A stretch of DNA of 64,000 bases from Ceratothoa steindachneri (GCA_963969495.1 OZ018324.1:153602672-153666671); one strand, 5' to 3'. Positions 47,061 to 58,853 are shown, counted from the stretch's first letter. The notes: a model not told the origin generated them from the letters alone. Numbers and translations: made by a program.

Positions 47061-47934
47061 AGGCATAAATATTTAATCGATACAATACCAAGACTTGATC
47101 ATCAAACAATGAAATGTGTGAGGTGTGTGTGGGGAAGGGGGGCGATTCATCTGGCTTCAGTATAATGGCAAAACACATTCCTGCCCCCCCCCCTCCCTCG
47201 TCCATGCTTTAAGACCTGAATATGTGGTCGAGGGGGGGGGAGGGGGCAAACGTGGCCCCCTCCCTCTTTCCATGTTCACAGGTCGTTGTGACGCTGGGGC
47301 GTTGCTCGAATCTTCGCCCCACGAATCGCCCTTTTGTTTACATCTTAAACGGGCGACCGCGGGCGAACACCCCGTGGAGTTCGTCCGTTTGAATATTCTG
47401 ATCAGCGGGGCACAAGGAAGGGGAAAGGGGCAGGGAAGAGGCACGGAAGGTAAGGCTGTGTGTGTGCCCTGAGTGGATAACAAAATCGTAGAATTAAGGG
47501 CATAGAAAAACGTAAAATCCACTCGAGGCGAAGCTAAGGTAGGAAAGATCAAGATGAACGGACGGGCCGGGGTATCTGTGTATTAATCGAGTATCATTTA
47601 AAATAATATTTAAAAAATTAATTTATCTTATACACATTGATAAGGTACTTTTAAGGACTTGCTCGAGATAAATTAGTCCATGCACTTTTGTACGAACAAA
47701 AATGTGTCATCAGTGTGTTCTATCATTTGTTAAGTAGCTAGAAGCTAGAACAAGCGATGATATTCTAGTGAAAGTAAATTAAGACTTTTCAGTTTGACTT
47801 CAGGTTGACTTCAAAGAATTTATTTATTTCTTAGTTCCGGGATTAATTCCGTGGCTCTACTTTGAACGCTGTCCTGTGAGGAGACCGAAAATGAACCGCA
47901 TATTCTAAGTGAGGTCTCATAAGCGTTTTATATA
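47061..47934. other. GC-rich island with C- and G-tracts; no gene recognised
   Basis: A C-tract (47183-47200) and a G-tract (47229-47246) are inverted to one another. Sequence from 47280 to 47420 is rich in CG dinucleotides compared with its surroundings. Overlapping frames on both strands (plus 47125-47472, minus 47157-47552) are not recognisable. Confidence 0.4.
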
Positions 47935-48580
47935 TATACATCCCTGGTCCAAAATAAAAACACCTCCACCCTCCTAGAATTATATATTGCAAATATTTAA
48001 TTAAACTGTTTATTATTAATCATATTATATATAAATATGTATGATAATGTGCATTTTGATAAGTTTGAATTACTTAGTATTTTATTAAATGGTGTATTTA
48101 ATAAAATGGTGTGTTTTCTAAAACCAGAATTTACCTAATATTTCTTGTTACGGATTATATCTATAACTCTTATGTATTCAATATCGTTCTAAATATGTAA
48201 TATGACCAACGAACTTAGAGAACCACAGAAAGCACAAATCAAGCTTCTCCATGGGTAAAATGTTCAAGCTATGCTGTCCGAACCAATTTAAAACGATATG
48301 ATGAGATCAAGAGTCTCAAGGAAGAGAATTGGCAGAAAACGTTTTACAATGCCTAGAGAAGACATTTGTCATTTGAGCTTCACTACAGAATCGCAGAAAA
48401 ACATCTGAACTTGCTGGAGAGTTCAATGGAGCTGTAAGATCAAAAATATCACCCTGAACAGTTATAAATAGACTTAAAGATGCAAGAAAGAAGCAATGGA
48501 TATCTGAGGTCAACAGAAAAATCCGTCTTCAGGTGGGCCAAGAATCACAAAAATAGGACATATGAACAAAAGTCTAAAGA

Positions 48581-49878
48581 TACGAGGGGCGGTCAATAAG
48601 TTTTGCAATTCGAATATAAGGAAACGAGATATGAGGAAAAGTGTTTTATTATTTTTCAATATAACTACCCTCGACTTCAATGCACTTGCGCCACTTGTCC
48701 CTGAGGATTCGAATTCCCGACAACCAGAAACCTCCCGACTGCTGTTCAATCCACTCTTGGACGGCGAGCTGGACATCTGCATCGTCCCCAAACCGGCGTC
48801 CACGCAGTGCAGCCTTGAGCTGGCGGAATAAAAAGTAGTCGCTAGGGGCCAGATATGGACTGTAGGGAGGATGGTTAAGCTTCTCGAATCCGCACTCACG
48901 CAGGGCAGCTTGTGCAACTCTGGCCTTGTGGACAGGGGCATTGTCGTGGAGGAGCAGGACACCGCGTGTCAACTTGCCGCGCCGCTTCTGACGGATGCAC
49001 TTCTTCAACCCAGCCAGTTCCTCGGCGTAATATTGGCCTGTGATGGTCCTTACACGAGGCGCATAGTCCACCATCAACACTCCCTCAGAATCTCAGAAGA
49101 TGGGGCCATGATCTTCCCGGCTGAGGGTTGGGTCCGGAACTTGATGGGGGTTGGAGAGCCCCTGTGCTTCCAGGCCATGCTTTTGAGCTTGGTCTCTGGA
49201 TCCCAGTGATGTCCCCACGTTTCATCACCTGTCACTATGCGTGACTCGAATCCCGCCGGGTCTTGGTTGTACAGGAGCAGCAGCTCCTCTGAACTTTGAC
49301 GACATTGAAGTCGATCATGGGGCGTGAGGTTTCGTGAAGTTTCTAGGGACCCAACGGGCAGAAACCTTGGTCATGGCCAAATTGTCGTAGATGATGTTGA
49401 TAACACTTCCATGTGATATTCCAAGTTTTCGCTCGATTTCTCCGACCTTCACCCGTTGATTTTCGAGGATCATCCTCTCCACACGCGCCACATTGTCCTC
49501 GTTGGTCACGTCTGACGGGCGTCCTGGACGGGGTCATCTTCAAGGGACTCACGACCATGGCGGAACTCCCTATGCAATGGTTGCATAGGAAGGGGCGGTG
49601 TCGGTGTACACTGCAACCATGCCTTCATGGATCTCTTTTGCATTCTTGCCTTCCTTGATCAAAAATTTGATCATTGCGCGGTGCTCAACCTTCTCCATTG
49701 TTGAAAAATTTGTGACCGACGATCTGCGATCAGCTACTGCTTCTTAAATAGACGAGGTAGGAGCGTGCGGCTGCAGGTACTGACTTGTCATAACTTGTCC
49801 TAACACCCCTAAAAACAGCCATCCCCCTTCTTCTGTTTTGCCCTACCGATTCGCAAAACTTATTGACCGCCCCTCGTA
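48581..49878 (-). mobile_element. mariner copy 3, nearly full length, catalytically dead
   Basis: 1298 bp from TACGAGGGGCGGTCAATAAG to its inverted match ending CCCCTCGTA, with a TA duplication. On minus the transposase begins M-E-K-V-E-H near 49695, with L-G-I-S-H-G-S-V-I (about 49420). The catalytic centre is V-T-G-D-E-T-W (first Asp, about 49230), L-L-H-D-N-A-P-V-H (second Asp, about 48940) and S-P-Y-L-A-P-S-D, where Tyr replaces the third Asp (about 48860). The spacing is that of a DD34D mariner. A TGA replaces a Trp codon near 49100 with a frameshift beside it, and a 10-bp duplication lies at 49330-49340. It is the only copy here retaining the 361 bp lost from copies 1 and 2. Confidence 0.93.
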
Positions 49879-50495
49879 TGTCTGGTCGGAAGAAAGTAAT
49901 TATGAACTATTATAGAAAGACTTTTAACGTTTTATATATAATTTATGTAATTCCATTTAAATATATCCTGGAAGAAAATTTATTTATAAATTTTATTTTT
50001 TAACAATTTTTGCAGATTCTCAGCACTCCTGGGGCTACCTTTGTGAGAGAAAGTGTTCGAGTGTGGTACCAACCATGAAAATTAGAAGTGGTTCTATCAG
50101 GGTATGGGGTCGCATGTCTTCAACCGGACCAAAAGAACTGTTTTAATGCCAGAGAAGAATAAGCTCCCAACTTATACCACCATGTTGTCACAAGTTTTAG
50201 AGCCATCTATCCAGAAATTGCATTCCACAACACCAAGAAATGAAGTTATATTTCAGCAGGAGAATGCCCTATACCATACATCCAACCACACCATAAATTG
50301 GTCTAAAGAAATGTGTACCACCTCTATGGAGTGGGCACCGGAGAGCCCAGACTTAAATACAATAAAACACTTGGAAAAGCAATAAGAAGTACCAAAAGTA
50401 CAAATAAAACAGAACTGTATGAAAAAATACAAGATGAATTGGGAAAGATAGCGTCAAAATTTGATAAAATCCATACCACGAAGACATGGCTGTAA
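49879..50495 (+). pseudogene. Tc1-A transposase, C-terminal half
   Basis: Directly after the mariner, V-W-S-E-E-S-N-Y-E-L corresponds to the VlWSDESkF motif, with the first catalytic Asp changed to Glu. After an AT-rich insertion-like stretch (49920-50015) it resumes with V-R-V-W-Y-Q-P, I-R-S-G-S-I-R-V-W-G and S-S-T-G-P. An open frame (50104-50385) follows with F-Q-Q-E-N-A-L-Y-H-T-S, where the second Asp is again Glu, and E-S-P-D-L-N-T-I-K, the third motif. Two of three catalytic positions are altered and several stops are present. Confidence 0.75.
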
Positions 50496-50645
50496 TTAAA
50501 GCAAAAGAGCTCCCAATTAAGTATTAAAATAATTAAAAATAACTAAATATATGATAAATATACTGAATTCATTTACCACAAATATCTAATTACATTATAT
50601 GAATGATTCCATAGGGTGCTTTATACTTTTGGCCAAGGGTTTATA

Positions 50646-52289
50646 GTGGAAGATTAATATTTCTCGATTTAAGAAAAAACTCTTGGCTGTGTGCTCCAGA
50701 AATCTGTATGATTGGTTGTGATTATTACACATTTATTATAAAACTTTTAGGCCGTTCAAAATTGAAACACCCCAATATGTTTCCATAGTGACTGCGTTTA
50801 GGTCATGATTGCTCATTGTTTTTTGTTTTTATCTTAAATACCTTATAATTATCAGCGTTGAAAGAACAGGGTACTCACGGAGAAAACGGGGGAAGCAATT
50901 GATAAACCATGATTTTAAAGAGCCATAGAGATAACCTGAAAATTCAGGGTTATAACGAGGTCCACGTTGGTGCGGTGAGAACACTGTAATATGAGCTACA
51001 TGACAACCACCATTTATAAACCTAAGCCATAGATAAAATACAACGTTTAGACTCCGGCTGTAATCCGAAATTACATAAAGACCAGAAATGGATGCATAGA
51101 GAATAACTTGTTGATCTTGCGGCGAGCGCATGTAACCATCCCGAAGTCATGGCTGTATCCATAGCAACCCTTCTTGATACAATCAACGTGATAGGCTCCG
51201 CAATGGCATTGCAACTCGATTACCTCTAAATAAGGAGTTGGGAATGTTTAAAAAGGGATGGGGGGGGGGAGGCTTCGGATCATGCGTTTTGCTCCCTACT
51301 AAAGGGTGTATGTATGCGTATGTATACGCTTGAGTGCATGTATGCGTATATAGGTGTATGAATGACTATGTCCACCTTCTTCGATGATGTCATGCAATGC
51401 AGCGAGTACCCAGCTTGCATCAACGTGCATTTGAATGAACGACAATTTGTTGTGATTTTATCGGTCGATCTTGACAGCCAAAACATGTTTTAAACTTGAA
51501 GTGACGGGGGAGGCAGACATGTCTGCAAGGAAGGGGGTCGCATGCCTGGAGAAAAGAGGTTGGGGCTTAGAAACGCGGTAAATGACGAGTCCTTACAAGG
51601 ACATGCAAACATCCGTTAATAGATGTGTTCCTATTCTAGAGGCTTGGTCCAAGGTACTTAATCGGTGCACCTTACGTCCCCCCCCTTTAAATAGAGGGGA
51701 GAGTGTCTTCACCGTAGGAGCTCATAGTAATGGGGTAACTGTTGCCCCATGAGCGCTTACATGTAGCATCAAAGATATTTAAGCTTAGACAAAAGCGTTC
51801 GTAGATATTAATCCAAATGTACCTAGAAATACGTCCCCAGGTACCCTACTTGGGAGTACTTTTGAGTATTTGTGCTCTTTGCACGAACCTATTCACTCAC
51901 GCACTCGTTGGTCATAAGAGTTTCGAGTACCTACCTAACTTAGTTCCCATCAGATTACACGATATCCATTATGGTTTCAAAGACTTGAAATAAGCCGGGA
52001 ATAAATGAAGCCCAGCGTCTAGTGGCAATGGTATACAGGGGTGGAAGCGAGGAACGAAAGCACCCACTAAGGATTCCAGGGAGCAACATCGGATATTGAG
52101 TACGGAGTTAATAGTGTGTACATATTTGTATTCGTTATTGCGTATATCGAACCAGTTAGAAGTCGTACATACGCTTGCAGATATAAAGGAAATCGCGCGT
52201 ACACAAAATGCAGCAGCATTAATACACACACTATTACAAACACGAAGACAATACAAACATAAAAAAGGTCATGTAAATATAGGTGTCTT
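50646..52289. other. no gene recognised
   Basis: Unassigned frames only (for example 50829-51131 minus). Short repeats of GTATG with ATGCGTATAT occur near 51308-51360. Confidence 0.45.
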
Positions 52290-53400
52290 GGGGGAGGGGG
52301 GACCTAGAAACGGAAAAGAGCGGATAGGGTGCGCAAGTGGGAAATAACATACACTGAAACACGTTGAGACATATAAGCGGGGAAAGGCGTACACATAAGC
52401 ACATCGGGGCGCGCAAGCGGGAAAGAATGTACCCAGATACACAAAAGTGGGCAAGCTCGTCAAGGCGTATACGCGGGAAAGAGCATAAATGCAAGCCCTT
52501 CGGCGGACATGTTTAAACAGGGGACAACGTCCTCATTCGGAACACATACGGGGGTAAGAGTGTAAGAAGAAGCACGTCGGGGCGCACACAGATGTACTTT
52601 GGGTCGGATAAACGGGAAAAAGTGTACACGGAAGTGCATCAGGACACAGGGGTGGGAGAAATCATACACAAATGTTGTAATTTGCAGGCGGGAAGAAACT
52701 TACATAGTCACGTCGGCACACTCGAACGGGAAAGATCGTACCCATGGGCACGTCAGAGTAAACAGGTAGGGGAGGGTGTAGACATAAGCACGTCGAGACG
52801 CAAATGAAACGGGAGAGGGAGTCCATAGTGACACGCCGGGGCGCTGAAATGGTAAACCCCCCGCCGCTGTGCAACAGAGGCAAATCAGCGGGCGATGACT
52901 GAAAGGCCACGTCGTGGTGCAAAAGCTGAAATCGCGCACACAGAGACACGTTGGGCAAAGAGGCGGGAAAGAACCTGCAAAGAGGCACTTCGGGACACAC
53001 AAGAGGGTAGGAGAGTACACATAAGTACGTCGAGGAACACAAAAAGGTTAAAAGCGTACATAGAACCTCGTCGAGCGCTCGAGAGAGGAAAAACGTAAAC
53101 AGAGGCACGTAAGGGCGCACAGGCGGGAAAGAGGCACGTCGTAGACACACAAAAGGGTAAGAGCGTACAAAGCGGCATATCGAGGCGCAATAAGCGGAAA
53201 ACTGAGTACACAGAGGCTAGTCAAAGCGCCAAAACGTGTAAGAGCGTACACAGAGACACGCTGGGGCACACAAGTGGGAAAGAGCATAAACAAACGCCAG
53301 TTGTGGTGCACACAAAAAAAAAGCTTACACAGAGGCACTTCGGGGCCAACCACAAGAAATATATTACTTTGAGGTGCGGTTGGGCAGCACCCTACTAGGA
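52290..53400. repeat. about 40-bp GC-rich minisatellite
   Basis: About 27 diverged copies of a unit like CGTACACAGAGGCACGTCGG plus GGCGCACAAGCGGGAAAGAG. Long minus-strand frames (162, 144, 108 and 106 codons) in different phases all read the same unit, with Cys, Pro, Leu and Phe repeats, so they are treated as repeat-derived rather than genes. Confidence 0.88.
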
Positions 53401-54209
53401 AACTGTACATAGAGGCAGTGGGGGTGTGCATTGAGACCCTGAGCGTATATACATAGGTACACACAAACACGCCTGTTTCCACACTCCTCGTTCGGCTGCG
53501 GGCTGAGTTCCGCCGAGATTCGTCTGGATTGATAATGGAGCCTCGGTTCCGGGATACAATTGGTTGGAGTCTGAATGACTCGCGGCCACCAGGAGAGACA
53601 AGGCGCTCATGAAGCCCCCCCCCCTCCTCCCACTACCCCTCTACACCCAGTTTATCCCTTGAAGAAAAGAAGTTATGTCAGGGGCCACTCTGGAAGTAGT
53701 TAAAAGGAGACCGTATATGACTGTGCTTTTTGTAGTAACTTGTTTGGGGAACACAAATGCGCCCTACCAACCCCAGCACTTGGATTGGTCATGCTTGCTA
53801 CATACAGTGGGCCTTATATGTTTGATTATTTCTTCATGTTTTCTTAATTTATTTTGTTCTTTTCGTCTGCTCCTATCCGCCCCCCTTTTAACAGAGAATT
53901 AATTACTGAAATACCTTTTATTTGTTAATTTAAAGAATGAAATACATTTTGAGCAATTAAATTGGATTATCATTACTTTGTGGATTTCCTTTTAGCGATT
54001 TTTAGTCGTGTGCACGCGACTCTATAAGTTACTATGTCGGTCCGTAGGTCGTCGGTCGGATGGTAACCATATTACTTTTCAGTGAGTTTTAGAAAGGTTT
54101 GAAGGTCGCAAGGTCATATATGTTTGTTAATTGATAAGTTTGTTAATTTTTTTTTCAAAATTATTGAAATAATTGAGAGCATGCGACTCAGGTATATTGA
54201 CCTCGTTAG
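53401..54209. other. no gene recognised
   Basis: C-run at 53610-53621. Frame 53675-53902 plus ends in a hydrophobic stretch but is unassigned. Confidence 0.45.
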
Positions 54210-54990
54210 AGTTGCCACTCACACCTAGGCATAGAATTAATAGGGTATGAGATTGTGGTCATTTTCCGACCATGTTTGGCGTATGACATTTGGCAATTCT
54301 GACAGTATTCCTTTGAGTGTAGGGCATGTCAGGGGACTGACTCGGTCAAGGAAGTCGTTTGATGCCACTTTGGCGCTCCCATTCCTTTGTCTTGTTAACA
54401 GTATGAGAGGCAGCTCCAAGTTCCATGAATAAACTACTTTCCTTTTCAAGCTAACCATTTGAAAACACTGGTAGAATTCCGCCTTCAAGAATGGAAATGT
54501 AATTTTTCGAGGTGATATTGCCAACAAACTCACACCCTGGATCCATCATTCTAAATTGCTCCCCACACCATAACAGAAAAGCCGCCATGTTTCAGTGTAG
54601 ATTATAACCTTGTTTTGTCAAACTCTTGAGGAGGTATCTCCAAACCCATACTCGTCCACTCTGAAAATGGAGCAAACCTTGATTCGTCAGAATAAATTAT
54701 GCTGTGCCCATATTCCCAAAGTCTTGTCGATCATTTCTTAAGTCCACTCATACCTATTGGTCATAGTTAAAAGAGGCTTCCTCCTGGCTGTACCTCCACA
54801 ATATCCAAGAGACTTCGGGTAATTTACTGCTGTTCTTGGCCTGATTTGGAATCTTTCTGCCACTTCAGAAGCTTTTAACCGAGGGTTGTTTTCCTTGGAT
54901 CTTCGAACAGTACGAGGACATCTTTTAGAATGCCCAGGACAACCAGGTCGTGAATTCAGTGATGTTTAACCCTTTCCTTTAAGTTAAACT
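54210..54990 (-). pseudogene. Tc1-like transposase remnant
   Basis: Minus-strand reading in broken frames shows, in order, W-L-S-W-A-F then P-S-V-K near 54900 (HTH region), G-R-V-W-V-W-R near 54655, L-K-H-G-G-F near 54590 followed by V-M-V-W-G (the KHGGgsvMVWG motif), G-N-I-T-S-K-N-Y-I-S-I-L (about 54510), S-H-T-V-N-K-T-K-E-W (54400) and P-S-Q-S-P-D-M (54340). This matches Tc1 transposase from HTH to the last catalytic region. The second catalytic Asp position is lost. TIRs were not identified. Confidence 0.6.
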
Positions 54991-55924
54991 ATAATTCTGT
55001 TTACGAAAGAAAGGAGTATTCCAAGATTCCTAGGAATTTGTCTTTGGGACAGTCCACCCTTAGATTAACTAACAATCCACCCTATTTTAAAATCTTAAAT
55101 TTCTATAGAATTTTGGTTTTAAGGTATCTTTAAAAATTAAATAATTACAATATTAAACTATGAAACGATAAAAACAAATTGGTCATAATAAAGGCAAAAA
55201 ATATCGAAATAAAACCATTTTACCATAAAACTGTAAATGTCTATTTACTTCTCCCGCATCTGTATCTAGCTGTATATTTAAAGTGCCATTGGCCAACAAT
55301 GACCCGGCAAGAGTGCGCTGCGCTGTAGAACATATGGATGGTCCAATTAATCACTTTTCACCCTTAATATTACCCCCTATACCACTCACCCTGGCCTAAG
55401 GTCAAGCCCCTTGTCCATCGCACATACCAAGTGCCATTCTGTTTGGCCCCTCCTAGAAAGGGACAGTCGAATAGGAAGTCCCTCGGCCGCCTTATACACC
55501 AGCCAGTCCCTCTTGACCCCTCCCCCCTCACCGTCGCAAATGGACAATAACTATTCCGAACAAAACCCCCGGAGACCCGACGATTCCATTTAAGGAGGAG
55601 GTGGGGGGGGGGGGGGGTCAGCGTCCCTGAATAAAACGCATCATCGATAATAATATCCAGAATTACTCCCCCACCCCTTCCCCAACGCCAAATGGGGAGG
55701 TAGTGCACTCCCTAAGCACGCACACACACAGACACCGACTAAGAAGTGTTTGTACTCTTTAAAAATAAATGTGGCATGTTTAGGGGGTGGCACTCAAAGA
55801 AATGAATGAACAACGAGCACTAAAAGCCGTTTACTAGGCGCACACTCTCAGGGAAAATACCATCACGGGGAGTGCCAAAATTACCGACATAAACGAAAGA
55901 TACACTGCAGTCAACAGGGCCACT
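54991..55924. other. no gene recognised; 15-base G-run
   Basis: A G homopolymer of about 15 at 55603-55617 interrupts a GC-rich stretch. A 112-codon minus frame at 55370-55708 is unassigned. Confidence 0.45.
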
Positions 55925-56128
55925 TCATACGCGAGTGCCAAAATTTACAAGCCTCGCTCGTGTTAGTGCCTCGTTGCGCCCGCCACCGATGAGGTAATCC
56001 TGCAAAGGTGAATACTTGGATTCTGTTAGCCATGCCTCTTCCTGGATACCTCCAAATGGAAATGCACCTTTTTTACGGCCCATAAACTCACCACTACCAC
56101 TACTTGCACCAATCTCGCTAACTATCAA
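55925..56128 (-). CDS. candidate terminal exon, unknown protein
   Basis: On minus, a long pyrimidine tract followed by ACTGCTAG (56130-56165) makes a good splice acceptor. The sequence right after it is open for 67 codons to a TGA at 55925-55927. The peptide has mixed, protein-like composition, with G-R-K-K-G-A-F-P-F-G-G-I-Q-E-E-A-W-L-T-E followed by a short aromatic/charged stretch, but matches no family I recognise. No polyadenylation signal was seen close by. It may be a terminal exon or part of an element; 67 codons could also be open by chance. Confidence 0.25.
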   Translation of the reverse strand: MIVSEIGASSGSGEFMGRKKGAFPFGGIQEEAWLTESKYSPLQDYLIGGGRNEALTRARLVNFGTRV

Positions 56129-57219
56129 CTAGCAGTAATTGAGGAGTGAGAGAAAAAAAATGGGAAAAGACGCTTATATAAACGAGAGCATTTTAAAAGA
56201 GAAAGGTGGGTAAAAGGGAGGCACAAGAATAACGATAAAGGTAACCAAGGCGCAAGGGCGCTGATAATCTCTATCTATAAGAGCTCTCGAACTCGATCTG
56301 TTCCTGCGGCTGGTCATTCAAGCATGCGCGTAAACTGCCGGGCGCGAGGTGAAACGTATACTCAATGTATGCATATTATATGACATATGATATTCGCTTC
56401 CTCAGACGAGGAAGCGAAGCCGCTCAACACCTTAGAACAAGTCTCCAACACGACTTGTTGCAAACATGCTTAGAGGAATTCTTGGCGCGCTAACGATGCC
56501 TGGAACCAAGGTAACCGGGTTAAGTGTAAGGATTACTGTAAATGTGAGGTAGCTTTTAGGGAGGGGGCATAGGATAAACAGTGGGTGAGTGTGTGGTTGG
56601 GGCATGAATCAAAGCCTTAAGAAGCTGAAGACAATGGTGAATTGCAGTATGAATAAAGTTGAAAGTGAGGATTACGGTGTGAGAATGAGAGGGTTAAAAC
56701 CATAAGGGAGGGTGGATGTTAAACTGGGTGATTAGTGTGTGAGAGTATTGAAGAGTGTGCATGAGTGAAGGTGAAAAAGATAGAAACAGAATAAAATAAA
56801 TAGAGGCGAAAACAATAATAATTGAAAACTGCTGATGGTGATTCGAGATGGTGAGGTGAAGGGGGTGGGAGTGAAGCGGAGGCGAAGGGGTGAAGTGGGG
56901 GCGAAGGGGTGAAGCCAGGTATAAGATGAATTTGCAGGTGCAAGCAAGAGGAAGCGGCACCAGATGGAATGAGGGAACAAGGAGTGGCGTCGTGGAGGTG
57001 AGTGAAGAGGTGAGACCTATATACATAGGCAAACACAGTCTTCATCAAAGCGCTCGGAAGGAGCTGTTCTCACATACACGAGAAGGTAACACTTAAAATA
57101 AGCGTTCTCTCAGATAGCCAAAATACTATTTTTTGATTGGCTTTATTTAAGTGTCACCCCTGCTTGTCGAAGGGAATGGAAAAGTTGTTTTTTTCTCCAT
57201 CTTCGCCACACCTTATAAA
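56129..57219. other. no gene recognised; short GA/GT-rich repeats
   Basis: GCGAAGGGGTGAAGTGGGGG-like units occur two to three times at 56880-56915. The rest is unassigned. His/Pro/Leu-rich minus frames are artefacts of this purine bias. Confidence 0.45.
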
Positions 57220-57276
57220 TTAAGAAATATTATTGCAGTAACGCAATTAATTGCGTTACTGAAATAATTTTTCTTA

Positions 57277-57277
<1 letters not shown>
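57220..57277. repeat. 58-bp palindrome
   Basis: Centred between 57248 and 57249: a perfect 26-bp core (57236-57261, CAGTAACGCAATT and its complement), extended to 58 bp with only two mismatches. It shares GTAACGCA with the inner repeats of the neighbouring Tc1-B. Confidence 0.9.

Positions 57278-57280
<3 letters not shown>

Positions 57281-57310
<30 letters not shown>
57281..57310. repeat. (TA)n(CA)n microsatellite
   Basis: About 10 TA and 6 CA units, lying where the outer left terminal repeat of Tc1-B would be expected. Confidence 0.93.
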
Positions 57311-57313
<3 letters not shown>

Positions 57314-58752
57314 AAAACATCAATATAGTTTTTTGTCGAAGAAATACAATTAATTAGTAACGCAAAAGTTTACAACACATATATCAAATCGTTTCTTAAT
57401 ATTTAGTAGCATAACCACTGTCGCTAATAACAGCTTGCAGCTGCTTACATGTGTTTGTGTTAATATTACTCGATTTCTCAATGCATGTTTTCTTCAGTTC
57501 AGACATCTTTGTTGGTTCTCTGTTTTTGGATTCTGAGATTCAGTTCCTTCCATAGATTTTCGATAGGGTTCAGATCTAGGGATTGACTAGGCCATTTTAG
57601 AACATTTCCACCATTTGATCTAAACCAATTTTGTGTCAGTTTTGATGTATGCTTTGGATCATTGTCTTGTTGAAAGATCCAATCCTGTTTCAATTTAAGA
57701 GAATGCACACTAGGACGTAAACTTTTCATCAATATTATTCTATAATGTTCTCCATTAACCTTCCTTCTATGGTTTCGATATTTCCAACACTTGCGGCACT
57801 AAAACATTCCCAGATCATGATTGAGCCACCTCCATATTTTACTGTTGATGTAGTGTTCTTCGGAGCGTATTCGGTACCTTTCTTTCGCCATACCCTCGGA
57901 GCTCCATTGCGGCCGAACAGTCCTATCTTTGTTCCATCCGACCAAAGTACGTTGTCCCAAAACTCTGCAGGTTTACCAACAAACTCTTTTGCAAAATTCA
58001 AAAGATCACGAACTTGTTTTCTTGTAAGAAGTGGGGTTTTCCTTGTAGACTGTGAGTAGATGCCCATGCTACGAAGCGATCGACTAATTGTGTCTTTTTT
58101 ACTAATTGTGACTCCACTCACTTCTAAGTCACGTTGAAGTTCTTTAAGAGTAACCTTGGGTGTTTTAATGACCTTTCTGACTAATAATCTCCCTGCACGT
58201 TCGGTTATCTTGCGAGGATGGCCAGAACTGATCAGAGGAAGAGTAGAATTTTGAGACTTCCAGTGACGTATTATCGTTCCAACTGAACTCAATGGAACTA
58301 CTAACTGACGAGATATTTTTCTATATCCAATGCTACTTTTATGAAGGTCTACAATACGTTTTCATAGGTCTTAATCGATTTGTTTCTGTTTCCCCATCGT
58401 GCGAATGTTTACAGAACGCTGTCTGATAAAGAATGACGCGATAGCTTGTACCAGTCCCTAAGTAATATGCGTAGATTAATATAGAAAGTTCTAGAAATTG
58501 TAAGAAGTTTCTCCTTCTCGAACATTTATGAGTAAGTGATAAAAATCGATATGTGTTGTAAACTTTTGCGTTACTAATTAATTTTATTTCTTCAACAAAA
58601 AACTATATTTATGTTTTTGTAAGGTCCTGATAATTTAATTTATTGTTTGAATACATATCCTGTCAGTAATAAAAGTTTCATTTACTTATCGTGCTTACAA
58701 ATACATAAACGTCTGTATTTCATGGTGTGTTGTAAACTTTTGCAGGGCACTG
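57311..58752 (-). mobile_element. Tc1-like element B with IR/DR-type ends
   Basis: Inner inverted repeats of about 72 bp, 57311-57384 and 58547-58621, are highly similar. The right side has a further outer repeat, TTGTAAACTTTTGCAGGGCA (58729-58748), a direct repeat of the inner TTGTAAACTTTTGCG (58557-58571). This is the double-repeat IR/DR layout of some Tc1-like elements. The outer left repeat is missing, replaced by microsatellite DNA. Confidence 0.8.
57499..58420 (-). pseudogene. Tc1-B transposase
   Basis: Starts at M-G-K-Q-K-Q (58395) with two stops in the first 12 codons, then an open frame 58292-57735 carrying the paired HTH region (L-K-E-L-Q-R-D-L; G-V-T-I-S-K), the first catalytic motif N-V-L-W-S-D-G-T-K, V-W-R-K-K-G and K-Y-G-G-G-S-I-M-I-W-E. 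A frameshift near 57735 leads into 57732-57499, with I-F-Q-Q-D-N-D-P-K-H-T-S (second Asp) and S-L-D-L-N-P-I-E-N-L-W (third motif). All three catalytic motifs survive, making this the best preserved transposase here. The N-terminal stops and the frameshift still inactivate it. Confidence 0.85.
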
Positions 58753-58758
58753 TATGTA

Positions 58759-58759
<1 letters not shown>

Positions 58760-58850
<91 letters not shown>
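58760..58850. repeat. (TA)n microsatellite between Tc1-B and SINE-2
   Basis: About 45 TA units. Confidence 0.96.

Positions 58851-58851
<1 letters not shown>

Positions 58852-58853
<2 letters not shown>

Larger units (their letters stand above)
47935..50645 (+). mobile_element. Tc1-like element A, interrupted by mariner copy 3
   Basis: Imperfect TIRs: TATACATCCCTGGTCCAAAA at the left, and at the right the complement of TATAAACCCTTGGCCAAAAG. Without the 1298-bp mariner it is about 1.41 kb, normal for Tc1. The first transposase half (48205-48580) has G-R-K-R and P-R-E-D, then K-T-S-E-L-A-G-E-F and V-I-N-R-L-K-D-A, split by stops. The second half starts right after the mariner. Confidence 0.8.

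Noticed and set aside
52234..53610. Cys/Pro/Leu-rich minus-strand proteins of 86-162 codons
   Set aside because: They translate a 40-bp minisatellite unit in different phases; no independent coding evidence.
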